Assembly (NCBI RefSeq): GCF_003143855.1
Contig: NZ_QFRK01000002.1
Coordinates: 186,001-250,000, forward strand
Length of the DNA stretch: 64,000 nucleotides
Source of the DNA: Streptomyces sp. NWU339
GTDB taxonomy: Bacteria > Actinomycetota > Actinomycetes > Streptomycetales > Streptomycetaceae
Reading direction: 5' to 3'
Positions within the stretch are counted from its first letter, which is position 1; each line of letters begins with the position of its first letter. A program made the translations under genes and the position numbers. The notes beneath the pieces are model-generated. The model searched no databases. It had not been told where the DNA came from and saw only the letters and a program-made list of their open reading frames with translations. This document shows, piece after piece, positions 27,922 to 36,434 of the stretch.

Positions 27922-28061
27922 AGGTCAGTTCACCCCTCCTGTTCGGATCATGCCCGGGAACGGAGATACTAGGGGCGGGCATCGACGACGCCGCGCTCCC
28001 GCGCGCCAGGCGGCGGAGCCTGAGGAGGCCCGCCGGCGCCCAATCGAGGAGGAACGACAGC

Positions 28062-28379
28062 GTGACCTACGTCATCGCGCAGCCTTGTGTCGACGTGAAG
28101 GACAAGGCGTGCATCGAGGAGTGCCCGGTCGACTGCATCTACGAGGGCCAGCGGTCCTTGTACATCCACCCGGACGAATGTGTCGACTGCGGCGCCTGTG
28201 AACCGGTCTGCCCGGTCGAGGCCATCTTCTACGAGGACGACACTCCCGAGGAGTGGAAGGACTACTACAAGGCGAACGTCGAGTTCTTCGACGACCTCGG
28301 CTCGCCCGGCGGCGCCAGCAAGCTGGGGCTGATCGAGCGAGACCACCCGTTCATCGCCGCGCTGCCGCCGCAGGCCTAG
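28062..28379 (+). CDS. fdxA: Seven-iron ferredoxin (FdxA/FdxC type)
   Basis: A 105-residue electron carrier. The first cluster motif is C-x7-C-x3-C-x3-C (CVDVKDKACIEECPVDC), and the second is CVDCGACEPVCP, giving one [3Fe-4S] and one [4Fe-4S] cluster as in actinobacterial 7Fe ferredoxins. GTG start behind GAGGAGG. The hairpin after the stop separates it from dapC. The fdx-aminotransferase order is also found in mycobacteria (from memory). Confidence 0.93.
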   Translation: MTYVIAQPCVDVKDKACIEECPVDCIYEGQRSLYIHPDECVDCGACEPVCPVEAIFYEDDTPEEWKDYYKANVEFFDDLGSPGGASKLGLIERDHPFIAALPPQA

Positions 28380-28400
28380 AACGCGCTGCTCGCGCATCGG

Positions 28401-28428
28401 CGGCACGCCCCGGATCCGGGGCCTGCCG
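28401..28428 (+). terminator. Hairpin terminator after fdxA
   Basis: CGGCA-C-GCCCCG, loop GATC, CGGGGC-C-TGCCG, with one C-C mismatch. The inner 16 bases are a perfect palindrome. It starts 21 bases after the fdxA stop. Confidence 0.65.
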
Positions 28429-28569
28429 GTGCGCGCGGCCCGCACGTCTGTGCCGCCTCGGTTCCGTACGGTCCGATCGACCCGATCGCCGTGCGGGGCC
28501 GAGGCGTTTGCCGTACCGGTTCAGCAGCAGCGCAGCAGCAGTGCCGCACCAGAAAGTGAGCCAGAACCC

Positions 28570-29667
28570 GTGTCCGCAGTCTCCGACCGGCTGCCCACCT
28601 TTCCCTGGGACAAGCTGGAGCCCTACAAGAAGACGGCCGCCGGGCACCCCGACGGCATCGTCGACCTCTCGGTCGGCACCCCCGTCGACCCGGTCCCCGA
28701 ACGGATCCAGAAGGCCCTGATCGCCGCGGCGGACTCCCCGGGCTATCCCACGGTCTGGGGCACCCCGGAACTGCGCGACGCGCTCACCCGCTGGGTGGAG
28801 CGTCGCCTGGGGGCCCGCGAGGTCACCCACCGCCACGTGCTGCCGGTCGTCGGCTCCAAGGAACTGGTCGCCTGGCTCCCCACCCAGCTGGGCCTCGGTC
28901 CCGGCGACCGGGTGGCGTACCCGCGGCTGGCCTATCCGACGTACGAGGTCGGCGCCCGCCTGGCCCGCGCGGAGCACGAGGCGTACGACGACCCGACCGA
29001 ACTGGATCCGACGGGCCTGAAGCTCCTCTGGCTGAACTCCCCGTCCAACCCGACGGGCAAGGTGCTCTCCAAGGCGGAGCTGACCCGGACCGTCGCCTGG
29101 GCCCGTGAGCACGGCGTCCTCGTCCTCTCCGACGAGTGCTACCTCGAACTGGGCTGGGACGCCGAACCGGTCTCGGTGCTGCACCCCGACGTCAACGGCG
29201 GCTCGTACGAGGGCGTCGTCTCCGTGCACTCGCTGTCCAAGCGGTCCAACCTCGCGGGCTACCGCGCCGCCTTCCTGGCCGGTGACCCCGAGGTCCTCGG
29301 ACCGCTGCTGCAGATCCGCAAGCACGGCGGCATGATGACCTCGGCGCCCACCCAGGCGGCCATGGTGGCGGCGCTGGGCGACGACGAGCACGTGCGCGTC
29401 CAGCGCGAGCGGTACGCGGCCCGCCGCGCCGCCCTGCGGATGGCCCTCCTGGGGCACGGCTTCCGGATCGAGCACAGCGAGGCCGGGCTCTACCTGTGGG
29501 CCACCCGCGACGAGTCCTGCTGGGACACCGTCGGCCGCCTCGCCGAGCGCGGCGTCCTGGTCGCGCCGGGCGACTTCTACGGCCCGGCGGGCGAGAAGTT
29601 CGTACGCGTCGCCGTGACCGCCACGGACGAGCGCGTACGCGCGGCGGTGGAGCGCCTGAAGGCGTGA
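28570..29667 (+). CDS. dapC: Succinyldiaminopimelate transaminase (DapC)
   Basis: A 365-residue fold-type I PLP enzyme acting in lysine/meso-diaminopimelate synthesis, converting N-succinyl-2-amino-6-ketopimelate to the diamine. GTG start gives VSAVSDRLPTFPWDKLEPYK, the usual N-terminus of actinobacterial DapC. WLNSPSNPTGKV, LVLSDECYLELGW and the PLP lysine in HSLSKRSNLAGYR are seen in order; the C-terminus has VLVAPGDFYGPAGEKFVRVA. dapE, acting one step later, lies 1.8 kb downstream. Confidence 0.92.
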   Translation: MSAVSDRLPTFPWDKLEPYKKTAAGHPDGIVDLSVGTPVDPVPERIQKALIAAADSPGYPTVWGTPELRDALTRWVERRLGAREVTHRHVLPVVGSKELVAWLPTQLGLGPGDRVAYPRLAYPTYEVGARLARAEHEAYDDPTELDPTGLKLLWLNSPSNPTGKVLSKAELTRTVAWAREHGVLVLSDECYLELGWDAEPVSVLHPDVNGGSYEGVVSVHSLSKRSNLAGYRAAFLAGDPEVLGPLLQIRKHGGMMTSAPTQAAMVAALGDDEHVRVQRERYAARRAALRMALLGHGFRIEHSEAGLYLWATRDESCWDTVGRLAERGVLVAPGDFYGPAGEKFVRVAVTATDERVRAAVERLKA

Positions 29668-29717
29668 CGCGGAGGGTGCGACGCGGCGAGCGTGACGCCG
29701 TGGAGTGCGCGACACGT

Positions 29718-29753
29718 GCGGACGGGGCCCGGGAGAACCCGGGCCCCGTCCGC
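29718..29753. terminator. Strong bidirectional hairpin terminator
   Basis: A perfect 16-bp stem (GCGGACGGGGCCCGGG at 29718-29733 with 29738-29753) and loop AGAA, between convergent dapC and a small secreted-protein gene. Confidence 0.85.
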
Positions 29754-29790
29754 GTGGGGGCATGCGTACCGGCGCCCGCGCCGGAGCGGC

Positions 29791-30069
29791 TCAGCCGATC
29801 GGCAGCGACGCGGCCGGCAGGGTCTGGGCCGTCGGCACGCCGTCCAGGGGGAGGGAGCCGGTACCCGCGGCCTCGTTGACGACCTGCGTCGTGTCGTTCA
29901 CGGGACTGGCCAGGTTCGACCCGTCCAGGGCGGTCAGCCCGCCGACGTTCGGGGTGGCCGGCAGCGCGGGGGCCGCGACGGCGGAACCGGCCGCACCGAC
30001 CCCGGCGGCCGCTCCGGCGGCGACGAGCAGCGCGGCACGGGCGATCCGGCGGGTCAAGGGGAGGGACAT
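29791..30069 (-). CDS. Small secreted protein, function unknown
   Basis: A 92-residue protein, ATG at 30069 behind AAGGAG. The signal peptide is clear: MSLPLTRRIARAALLVAAGAA..., with likely cleavage after AVA (about residue 33). The mature ~60 residues are low in charge, have no cysteine and contain TPNVGGLTALDGSNLASPVND. Similar exported peptides occur widely in Streptomyces. Its stop faces the terminator shared with dapC. Confidence 0.7.
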   Translation of the reverse strand: MSLPLTRRIARAALLVAAGAAAGVGAAGSAVAAPALPATPNVGGLTALDGSNLASPVNDTTQVVNEAAGTGSLPLDGVPTAQTLPAASLPIG

Positions 30070-30404
30070 GGTGCTCCTTGAGCGGGAGGGAACGATGGCG
30101 TGTCCGTCCGGGCCCGGTGTCGACCTCCGGGCTCGGACGCAGTGACTACCGCTCGAAGGCCGGGAAGGTTGCGGCAGCGGGACGTAAAGAGTTGGCAATG
30201 CGTCGCATGATCGGCTGTGTATAAAAACGGACGAACGGTGCGCGGTTCGACGGGCTGCCGAACGGTTACGGCGGCGCAACCCCAAGGGATACCGCCGTAC
30301 CAGGGCTGACGACGCGACGACCCGCGCACGCCGTCAGCGGCCCGTACTCCGCACAACCCCTGGGAGCGACCTCTCGCACTGCTGTGCGGCACCCCTGGGT
30401 GGCG
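30070..30404. other. Intergenic control region
   Basis: 335 bases between two leftward genes. It contains the hairpin at 30267-30299 and an AT-rich TATAAAAA patch near 30219 (reverse-strand TTTTTATA), the likely promoter area of the secreted protein gene, plus a short palindrome ATGCG-T-CGCAT at 30198-30208. No gene seen. Confidence 0.4.
30267..30299 (-). terminator. Possible hairpin terminator after the transglycosylase-like gene
   Basis: TACGGCGG (30267-30274) pairs with CCGCCGTA (30292-30299) around 17 bases; it lies about 105 bases past the gene end at 30405 on the reverse strand. Confidence 0.4.
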
Positions 30405-31424
30405 CTACCGCGCGGTCGTGATCCGGACCTCGCCCGCGGCCTCGGTGTTCTTGCCGTCGTTCTTGCCGTCGGTACTGCCGTCGAGCACGCGCCACTGGTT
30501 GTCGGCGCCCCCCGCGGTCCACTCCCGCCCGGCGTACGCCACCCGCTCTATGTGCAACTCGGAGGCGTTGGCCACGGCCCAGTGCGCGAGCTGCCAGCCC
30601 TGTGCCCCGGCCTTCTGTCCCGCGTCGGCGTCGGCGCGGACCGACAGCGTCACGGTCCGCCCGTCGGAGTCGACGTCGGCGTCCGCCAGGGGCGCGGCGG
30701 CCGCGGAGGACGGCGAGGGGGAGGGAGCCGGGGGGTCCGCCGTGTCGCTCACCTCGGCACCGGCCGGCTTCAGCGTGCCCCCTCCGAAGTCCCGGGCCAG
30801 CGCCGCGCGTACCGCCTCCGCATCCGCCGCACGGGTCGTCCCCGGGCGGCCCTTGCAGGTCAGGGTGGCCGCCGAGTGACCGGTGAGGGCGGCGGCCAGC
30901 AGGGTGGCGTCCGGCTCGTGCTTGGCGTACGCCTGCGGGAAGCCGCTGAGCTGCACCCGCTGCGCGGCGACGGTGAGCGGCAGCCGGGTGTAGCCCGGCA
31001 CCTTCTCCAGGCCCTCGTAGAACTTCTCCGCCGAGTACACCGGGTCCATGATCTCCTCCGGTGTGCCCCAGCCCTGCGAGGGCCGCTGCTGGAACAGGCC
31101 GAGCGAGTCGCGGTCGCCGTAGTCGATGTTCCGCAGCGCCGACTCCTGGAGGGCCGTCGCCAGCGCGATCGTCACGGCCCGCTCGGGCAGTTCGCGCGCG
31201 GTGCCCACGGCGGTGATCGTCGCCGCGTTCACCGCCTGCTCCGGCGTGAACTCGTACGTGGCTCCGTCGCCCTTGCCCGACACGACGCGGCAGCCCGGTC
31301 CGCTGCCGCCCCCCGAGTCGTACTGGACCACGAGGTAGCCGGCGACTCCGAGGAGAACCACGGAGGCCGCCCCGAAGCGGAAGAGGCGGCCACGACGCTT
31401 GGAAGGAAGAGGTGGCTCTGACAC
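30405..31424 (-). CDS. Membrane-anchored protein with lytic transglycosylase-like region
   Basis: A 339-residue protein from GTG. A basic start (PLPSKRRGRLFRFG) and one hydrophobic helix (about residues 18-35) anchor it. The external part includes NAATITAVGTARELPERAVTIALATALQESALRNIDYGDRDSLGLFQQRPSQGWG (about residues 60-115), which resembles the goose-type lysozyme/SLT-like catalytic helix with Glu in LQESAL and the DSLGLFQQRPSQGWG loop common in actinobacterial heavy-metal transporter-named proteins. The rest is Ala/Pro-rich. Divergent from dapE. The frame stays open through dapE on the opposite strand, which is a coincidence of GC-rich codon use. Confidence 0.72.
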   Translation of the reverse strand: MSEPPLPSKRRGRLFRFGAASVVLLGVAGYLVVQYDSGGGSGPGCRVVSGKGDGATYEFTPEQAVNAATITAVGTARELPERAVTIALATALQESALRNIDYGDRDSLGLFQQRPSQGWGTPEEIMDPVYSAEKFYEGLEKVPGYTRLPLTVAAQRVQLSGFPQAYAKHEPDATLLAAALTGHSAATLTCKGRPGTTRAADAEAVRAALARDFGGGTLKPAGAEVSDTADPPAPSPSPSSAAAAPLADADVDSDGRTVTLSVRADADAGQKAGAQGWQLAHWAVANASELHIERVAYAGREWTAGGADNQWRVLDGSTDGKNDGKNTEAAGEVRITTAR

Positions 31425-31492
31425 GCGTACAAGGTACTGGAGAGTACGAGGCGCGTGTGCCGGGTGTGGACAGTGTGACCGGACCCGCGCGT

Positions 31493-31498
31493 TAGGGT
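31493..31498 (+). promoter_or_regulatory. Putative -10 box for a leaderless dapE transcript
   Basis: TAGGGT ends 7 bases before the ATG at 31506 and no ribosome binding site is present. A GTG at 31500 is too close to the box to be the start of a leaderless message. Confidence 0.4.
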
Positions 31499-31505
31499 CG
31501 TGGCC

Positions 31506-32585
31506 ATGGCCGACACCCCACTTGACCTCACCCTGGACGCGGCACGACTGACCGCGCGGCTCGTCGACTTCCCCTCCGTCAGCGGCACCGAGAAGCCGCT
31601 CGCAGACGCGATCGAGTCCGTCCTGCGCGACCTGCCGCACCTCACGGTCGACCGGTACGGCAACAACGTCGTGGCCCGGACGAACCTCGGGCGCGCGGAG
31701 CGTGTGATCCTCGCCGGTCACATCGACACCGTCCCGATCGCGGACAACGTCCCCTCCCGGCTCGACGCGGACGGCGTGCTGTGGGGCTGCGGCACGTGCG
31801 ACATGAAGGCGGGCGTGGCGGTCCAGTTGCGCATCGCGGCCACCGTCCCCGCCCCCAACCGGGACCTGACCTTCGTCTTCTACGACAACGAGGAGGTCGC
31901 CGCGGACCTCAACGGGCTGAAGCACGTCGCCGAGCAGCACCCCGACTGGCTGGAGGGCGACTTCGCGGTACTCCTCGAGCCCTCCGACGGCCAGGTGGAG
32001 GGCGGTTGCCAGGGCACCCTCCGGGTGCTGCTGAGGACCACGGGCGAGCGCGCCCACTCCGCGCGGAGCTGGATGGGTTCCAACGCGATCCACGCGGCGG
32101 CCCCCATCCTCGCCCGCCTCGCCTCCTACGAGCCGCGCCATCCGGTGATCGACGGCCTGGAGTACCGGGAGGGCCTGAACGCGGTGGGCATCTCCGGGGG
32201 CGTGGCCGGCAACGTCATCCCCGACGAGTGCGTCGTCACCGTCAACTTCCGCTACGCGCCCGACCGCTCGGAGGCCGAGGCCCTGGCCCATGTGCGCGAG
32301 GTCTTCGCGGACTGCGGCGTGGCCGAGTTCGTCGTCGACGACCACAGCGGTGCGGCCCTGCCCGGCCTGTCCCACCCGGCCGCGGCGGCCTTCATCGAGG
32401 CCGTGGGCGGCACTCCCCAGCCCAAGTACGGCTGGACGGACGTCTCCCGCTTCTCGGCGCTCGGCGTCCCGGCGGTCAACTACGGTCCCGGCAACCCGCA
32501 CCTGGCGCACAAGCGGGACGAACGCGTGGACACGGCGAAGATCCTGGCGGGGGAGGAGCGGCTGCGGTCCTGGCTGACGGCGTGA
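31506..32585 (+). CDS. dapE: Succinyl-diaminopimelate desuccinylase (DapE)
   Basis: A 359-residue M20-family zinc hydrolase that removes succinate from N-succinyl-LL-diaminopimelate in the lysine/cell-wall pathway. Metal-binding motifs are seen in order: AGHIDTVP (His, catalytic Asp), WGCGTCDMKAG (bridging Asp), YDNEEVA (catalytic Glu) and LEPSDG; the final His is in GNPHLAHKRDERV. The start MADTPLDLTLDAARLT is favoured over a GTG two codons upstream. It is separated from dapC by two leftward genes. Confidence 0.93.
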   Translation: MADTPLDLTLDAARLTARLVDFPSVSGTEKPLADAIESVLRDLPHLTVDRYGNNVVARTNLGRAERVILAGHIDTVPIADNVPSRLDADGVLWGCGTCDMKAGVAVQLRIAATVPAPNRDLTFVFYDNEEVAADLNGLKHVAEQHPDWLEGDFAVLLEPSDGQVEGGCQGTLRVLLRTTGERAHSARSWMGSNAIHAAAPILARLASYEPRHPVIDGLEYREGLNAVGISGGVAGNVIPDECVVTVNFRYAPDRSEAEALAHVREVFADCGVAEFVVDDHSGAALPGLSHPAAAAFIEAVGGTPQPKYGWTDVSRFSALGVPAVNYGPGNPHLAHKRDERVDTAKILAGEERLRSWLTA

Positions 32586-32733
32586 CGGCGGGACGGCGTT
32601 TCGGAACGCTCTCCGGCGGACATGCTGACGTCCCCCGTACGTAACCCGCGTGGATCTACGCTGAAGTGGAACGATCTCTCCCCGGCGCCTCGGCGTCCCC
32701 CGAGCGGGGAGACAGCAACCGGAGGGAGCACAT

Positions 32734-33492
32734 ATGGCTACTGGCAACCCCGAGGGCAAGAAGCGCCCACCGGAGGAACAGCGCCTGGGCCCGGTGCTCC
32801 GCAGACGGGGCCAGGTCCAGGCGAGCACCACGGACCAGCGGCTGCTGGACGAACGCGAGCCCTCGGACTGGGTGCACACCGACCCCTGGCGGGTGCTGCG
32901 CATCCAGTCGGAGTTCGTCGAGGGCTTCGGCACGCTCGCCGAGCTGCCGCCCGCCATCAGCGTCTTCGGCTCGGCGCGCACACAGGTGGACTCGCCGGAG
33001 TACGAGACCGGTGTCCGGCTGGGCCGGGGACTGGTCCAGGCGGGCTTCGCGGTGGTGACCGGTGGCGGTCCCGGGGCCATGGAAGCGGCCAACAAGGGCG
33101 CGTACGAGGCCCATGGTGTCTCGGTCGGCCTCGGCATCGAGCTGCCGTTCGAGCAGGGGCTGAACAGCTACGTCGACATCGGCCTGAACTTCCGGTACTT
33201 CTTCGTGCGCAAGCTGATGTTCGTCAAGTACTCGCAGGGTTTCGTGGTCCTGCCCGGCGGACTCGGCACCCTCGACGAACTCTTCGAGGCCCTGACCCTG
33301 GTCCAGACGCAGAAGATCACCCAGTTCCCCATCGTCCTGTTCGGCACCGACTACTGGGGCGGTCTGGTCGACTGGCTGCACGGCACGGTCATCGCCCAGG
33401 GCAAGGCGGCCGAGAAGGACCTCCTCCTCTTCCACGTCACGGACGACGTCGACGAGGCGGTGGCCCTGGTGTCCAAGGAAGCGGGCCGCTGA
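32734..33492 (+). CDS. LOG family (TIGR00730) Rossmann-fold protein
   Basis: A 252-residue protein with the LOG signatures GGGPGAMEAANKGA and LPGGLGTLDELFE. Family members hydrolyse cytokinin riboside 5'-monophosphate or other nucleotides (phosphoribohydrolases); the YgdH/long-N-terminus type found here has an extra ~60 residues at the start. It follows dapE by 148 bases with GGAGGG before the ATG. The dapE-LOG-folP2 order matches mycobacteria (from memory), where the link to cell-wall precursors is unexplained. Confidence 0.88.
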   Translation: MATGNPEGKKRPPEEQRLGPVLRRRGQVQASTTDQRLLDEREPSDWVHTDPWRVLRIQSEFVEGFGTLAELPPAISVFGSARTQVDSPEYETGVRLGRGLVQAGFAVVTGGGPGAMEAANKGAYEAHGVSVGLGIELPFEQGLNSYVDIGLNFRYFFVRKLMFVKYSQGFVVLPGGLGTLDELFEALTLVQTQKITQFPIVLFGTDYWGGLVDWLHGTVIAQGKAAEKDLLLFHVTDDVDEAVALVSKEAGR

Positions 33493-33534
33493 GACGGTAG
33501 GGCGTGGGGCGCGCGTCCAGGGCGCCGCGCCCCT

Positions 33535-33572
33535 GCCGGGGGAGCGGGGCGGAGCCCCCGCACACCCCCGGC
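33535..33572. terminator. Composite hairpin terminator
   Basis: GCCGGGGG (33535-33542) pairs with CCCCCGGC (33565-33572), enclosing a second stem GCGGGG/CCCCGC (33544-33549 with 33556-33561). It sits between convergent LOG and folP2 genes. Confidence 0.65.
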
Positions 33573-33583
33573 GGGAGCGAGCC

Positions 33584-34444
33584 CTACGCCAGCCCCCGCC
33601 GGGCCACCGCGGGATCGCGATGCCCCGCGATCGACGCCACCATGTCCAGCACCTGCCGCGTCTCCGCCACCTCGTGCACCCGGTACACCCGCGCCCCCAG
33701 CCACGCCGACACCGCCGTCGTCGCCAGCGTCCCCAGCACCCGCTCCTTCACCGGCCGGTCCAGCGTCTCCCCGACGAAGTCCTTGTTGGACAGCGACACC
33801 AGCACCGGCCACCCGGTGGCGACCATCTCGTCCAGCCGCCGTGTCGCCTCGAGGCTGTGCCGGGTGTTCTTCCCGAAATCGTGCCCGGGGTCGATCATCA
33901 CCGACTCCCGCGGCACCCCCAGGGCCACGGCCCGCTCCGCCAGCCCCACGGTCCGCTCGAGGATGTCGGCCATCACGTCCTCGTACGTCACCCGGTGCGG
34001 CCGGGTCCGCGGCCGGGCGCCCCCCGCGTGGGTGCACACCAGCCCCGCGCCGTACCGCGCGGCGACCTCCGCGAGCCGCGGATCGACCCCGCCCCACGCG
34101 TCGTTGAGCACATCCGCCCCGGCCTCGCACACGGCCTCGCCCACGTCGTGCCGCCAGGTGTCCACGCTGATCACGACGTCCGGGAAGCGCCGCCGCACCT
34201 CGGCGACGAAACCGACCGTCCGCCGCGCCTCCTCCTCGGCGGATACCTCTTCACCCGGCCCGGCCTTCACCCCGCCGATGTCGATGATCGCGGCACCCTC
34301 CGCCACCGCCTGCTCCACGCGCGCGAGCGCCGGTTCGTCGCGGAAGGTCGCGCCCTGGTCGTAGAAGGAGTCCGGGGTCCGGTTCACGATCGCCATGATC
34401 ACCGGCTCGTGCGGTGCGAATTCCCGCCTGCCCAGCCTGAACAT
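33584..34444 (-). CDS. folP2: Dihydropteroate synthase paralogue (FolP2 type)
   Basis: A 286-residue TIM-barrel protein starting MFRLGRREFAPHEPV. Pterin-side motifs remain (MAIVNRTPDSF, SVDTWR, DVLNDAWGG, IDPGHDFGKN, RVHEV), but the substrate loop reads DIGGVKAGPGEEV where active enzymes have (D)VGGESTRPG, and SRK is changed to SNK (LVSLSNKDF). These changes match the mycobacterial FolP2 paralogue, which lacks normal DHPS activity. A true FolP would be encoded elsewhere. It is divergent from a DivIVA-type gene. Confidence 0.85.
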   Translation of the reverse strand: MFRLGRREFAPHEPVIMAIVNRTPDSFYDQGATFRDEPALARVEQAVAEGAAIIDIGGVKAGPGEEVSAEEEARRTVGFVAEVRRRFPDVVISVDTWRHDVGEAVCEAGADVLNDAWGGVDPRLAEVAARYGAGLVCTHAGGARPRTRPHRVTYEDVMADILERTVGLAERAVALGVPRESVMIDPGHDFGKNTRHSLEATRRLDEMVATGWPVLVSLSNKDFVGETLDRPVKERVLGTLATTAVSAWLGARVYRVHEVAETRQVLDMVASIAGHRDPAVARRGLA

Positions 34445-34663
34445 CCCCTGTGACCTCTCCTCGTTCGTAAGGGTTCGTGATGATCTACAAGACTTCGTAA
34501 GGTTCGGTCCGGTTCCGTCCGGTCCGCGGCCGTCCATGGCCGCCTGTGCCCCTGACTGTCAGACTCGCATGGCACGATCGGAGCCACACACCCGACTCCG
34601 ATCCGCCGACCGATCCGTTCGACTAGATCCATCCGACTCGATCCAACCGTGGGGGCCCCAGCG

Positions 34664-35026
34664 ATGGTTATGTTCTTGTTCCTGGTCGTCGCGCTCGCCG
34701 TAGTGGTCGCCGCGGTGACCCTCGCCGTGGTGGGCGGCGGAGAGAACGGCCCGCTGCCCGAGGCGGTCCCCGACCGCCTGACGGACTCCCTGCCGCTGGA
34801 CCGCCCGGTCGGCCGCGCGGACGTGGACGGTCTCCGCATCCCGCTCGCCGCCCGCGGCTACCGCATGGCCGATGTGGACGACGCCCTCAGCCGTCTCGGC
34901 GCCGAGCTCGCCGAGCGCGACGCCCGGATCGCCGACCTGGAGTCCGCGCTCGCCGGTGCCCGCGCCGTCGCGGCCCACATCTCCATGGAGAAGCCCGCCG
35001 CGCACCCGGAGGGCGAACAGCCGTGA
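34664..35026 (+). CDS. DivIVA-domain membrane protein
   Basis: A 120-residue protein starting MVMFLFLVVALAVVVAAVTLAVVGGG, one N-terminal membrane helix. The cytoplasmic part ends with a DivIVA-like segment (LRIPLAARGYRMADVDDALSRLGAELAERDARIADLESAL), a short coiled coil. The upstream 60 bases contain repeated CGACT(C/A)GATCC units (34585-34645). Its end overlaps the tag gene by 4 bases (GTGA). In mycobacteria a gene of the same layout also precedes tag (from memory, Rv1209). Confidence 0.78.
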   Translation: MVMFLFLVVALAVVVAAVTLAVVGGGENGPLPEAVPDRLTDSLPLDRPVGRADVDGLRIPLAARGYRMADVDDALSRLGAELAERDARIADLESALAGARAVAAHISMEKPAAHPEGEQP

Positions 35027-35607
35027 CCGACGGCGCCGCCCTCGTCGGCCCGGACGGCGCCCCGCGCTGCCCCTGGGCCCTGTCCACCGAGGACTACATC
35101 GCCTACCACGACCAGGAGTGGGGCCGCCCGGTCCGCGGAGACGACGCCCTCTTCGAGCGGCTCAGCCTGGAGGCCTTCCAGTCCGGCCTGTCCTGGATCA
35201 CGATCCTGCGCCGCCGTCCGGGCTTCCGTACCGCCTTCGCCGGTTTCCGGATCGCGGCCGTCGCGGAGTTCACCGACGCCGACCGGGAGCGTCTGCTGGC
35301 CGACGCCGGCATCATCCGCAATCGCGCCAAGATCGACGCGACCCTGGCCAACGCGCGCCTGCTGGCCGGGTGGGCGCCCGGCGACCTGGACGCCCTGATC
35401 TGGTCCCACGCCCCGGACCGGGCCGGCCGCCCGGCGCCGAGGACCCTCGCCGACGTCCCCGCGGTCACCCCCGAGTCGACGGCGCTGTCCAGGGCGCTGA
35501 AGAAACAGGGTCTGCGCTTTGTCGGCCCGACCACGGCCTACGCGCTGATGCAGGCCTGCGGCCTGGTCGACGACCACCTGGAGGACTGCGTCGCCCGGCG
35601 GCCCTGA
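35023..35607 (+). CDS. tag: DNA-3-methyladenine glycosylase I
   Basis: A 194-residue HhH-type base-excision enzyme that removes 3-methyladenine from alkylated DNA. Signatures: CPWALSTEDYIAYHDQEWGRPVRGDDALFERLSLEAFQSGLSW (positions 16-58), GIIRNRAKIDATLANAR, and FVGPTTAYALMQACGLVDDH with the conserved zinc-ligand Cys and His near the end. GTG start, translationally coupled to the DivIVA-type gene. Stop falls in a terminator hairpin. Confidence 0.92.
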   Translation: MTDGAALVGPDGAPRCPWALSTEDYIAYHDQEWGRPVRGDDALFERLSLEAFQSGLSWITILRRRPGFRTAFAGFRIAAVAEFTDADRERLLADAGIIRNRAKIDATLANARLLAGWAPGDLDALIWSHAPDRAGRPAPRTLADVPAVTPESTALSRALKKQGLRFVGPTTAYALMQACGLVDDHLEDCVARRP

Positions 35608-35630
35608 GCCGCACGGCCCCGGGCCGCCGG
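35595..35630. terminator. Bidirectional hairpin terminator
   Basis: CCGGCGGCCC (35595-35604) pairs with GGGCCGCCGG (35621-35630) over 16 bases that contain the tag stop codon and a smaller GCCG/CGGC stem. Confidence 0.65.
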
Positions 35631-36434
35631 TCAGCGGCCCAGGTACTTCGGCTTCCCCTTGTTGACGAAGGCCTGCACGGCGATCGCGTGGTCCTCGGAG
35701 GCGCCCGCCCGGGTCTGGAGCTCGTCCTCCTTCTCCAGCGTCTCCTCCAGGGAGTGGCTGAGCCCGTACGCCACCGACTCCTTCAGCGCCGCGTACGCCA
35801 CCGTCGGCCCCGCCGCCAGCGCCCGCGCGGTCTTCTCCGCCTCCGCGCGCAGTTCGGCGGCGGGAACCAGCCGGTTCGCGATCCCGAGGTCGTACGCCTC
35901 CTGGGCCGGGATGTTGCGCGGGAAGAGCAGCAGGTCGGTCGCGCGACCGGGGCCGACGACCCGCGGCAGGGTCCAGGAGATCCCGGAGTCCGCGGTCAGC
36001 GCGACCCCGGCGAACGACGTGTTGAACGCCGCTGTGTCGGCCACGATCCGGTAGTCCGCCGCCAGCGCGAAGCCGAAGCCCGCTCCGGCCGCGACCCCGT
36101 TCACCGCGGCGACCACCGGCTTCGCGGCCCCGGCGAGCGCCTTCACGATCGGGTTGTAGTGCTCGCGCACCGTCTCCATCGTCCGCCCCGAACCGTCCTC
36201 GCGGTCGGCGGCCAGCAGCCCGATGTGCTCCTTGAGGTCCTGCCCCACGCAGAACGCCCGGTCACCGGCGGCGGTCAGCAGCACGGCCCGCACGGCGTCG
36301 TCGTCCGCGGCGGCCCGGACCGCGTCCCGGAGCGCGACCTTCGCCGCCACGTTCAGCGCGTTCATCGCCTCCGGGCGGTTCAGCGTGATCGTCGCGAGTC
36401 CGTCGCGCACCTCGTAGAGCACGGTGTCGGCCAT
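35631..36434 (-). CDS. Enoyl-CoA hydratase/isomerase family protein
   Basis: A 267-residue crotonase-fold enzyme. The first oxyanion-hole region is RAFCVGQDLKEH, the second is NGVAAGAGFGFALAADYRI; the second catalytic Glu position is occupied by Asp/Ser in FAGVALTADSGISWTLPRVVG, so a hydratase with one acid or an isomerase-type activity is possible. LFPRNIPAQEAYDLGIANRLVP is typical. Start MADTVLYEV behind GAGGGG. Convergent with tag. Confidence 0.87.
   Translation of the reverse strand: MADTVLYEVRDGLATITLNRPEAMNALNVAAKVALRDAVRAAADDDAVRAVLLTAAGDRAFCVGQDLKEHIGLLAADREDGSGRTMETVREHYNPIVKALAGAAKPVVAAVNGVAAGAGFGFALAADYRIVADTAAFNTSFAGVALTADSGISWTLPRVVGPGRATDLLLFPRNIPAQEAYDLGIANRLVPAAELRAEAEKTARALAAGPTVAYAALKESVAYGLSHSLEETLEKEDELQTRAGASEDHAIAVQAFVNKGKPKYLGR

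Noticed and set aside
31425..33137. A reverse-strand frame that extends the transglycosylase-like gene to 910 residues across dapE
   Set aside because: It runs antisense to the well-supported dapE and LOG genes and has low-complexity Arg/Gly-rich sequence; GC-rich codon use leaves antisense frames open.
34585..34645. CGACTnGATCC-like repeats before the DivIVA-type gene as a defined operator
   Set aside because: Units are imperfect and irregularly spaced, with no symmetry; left only as a note in the gene entry.
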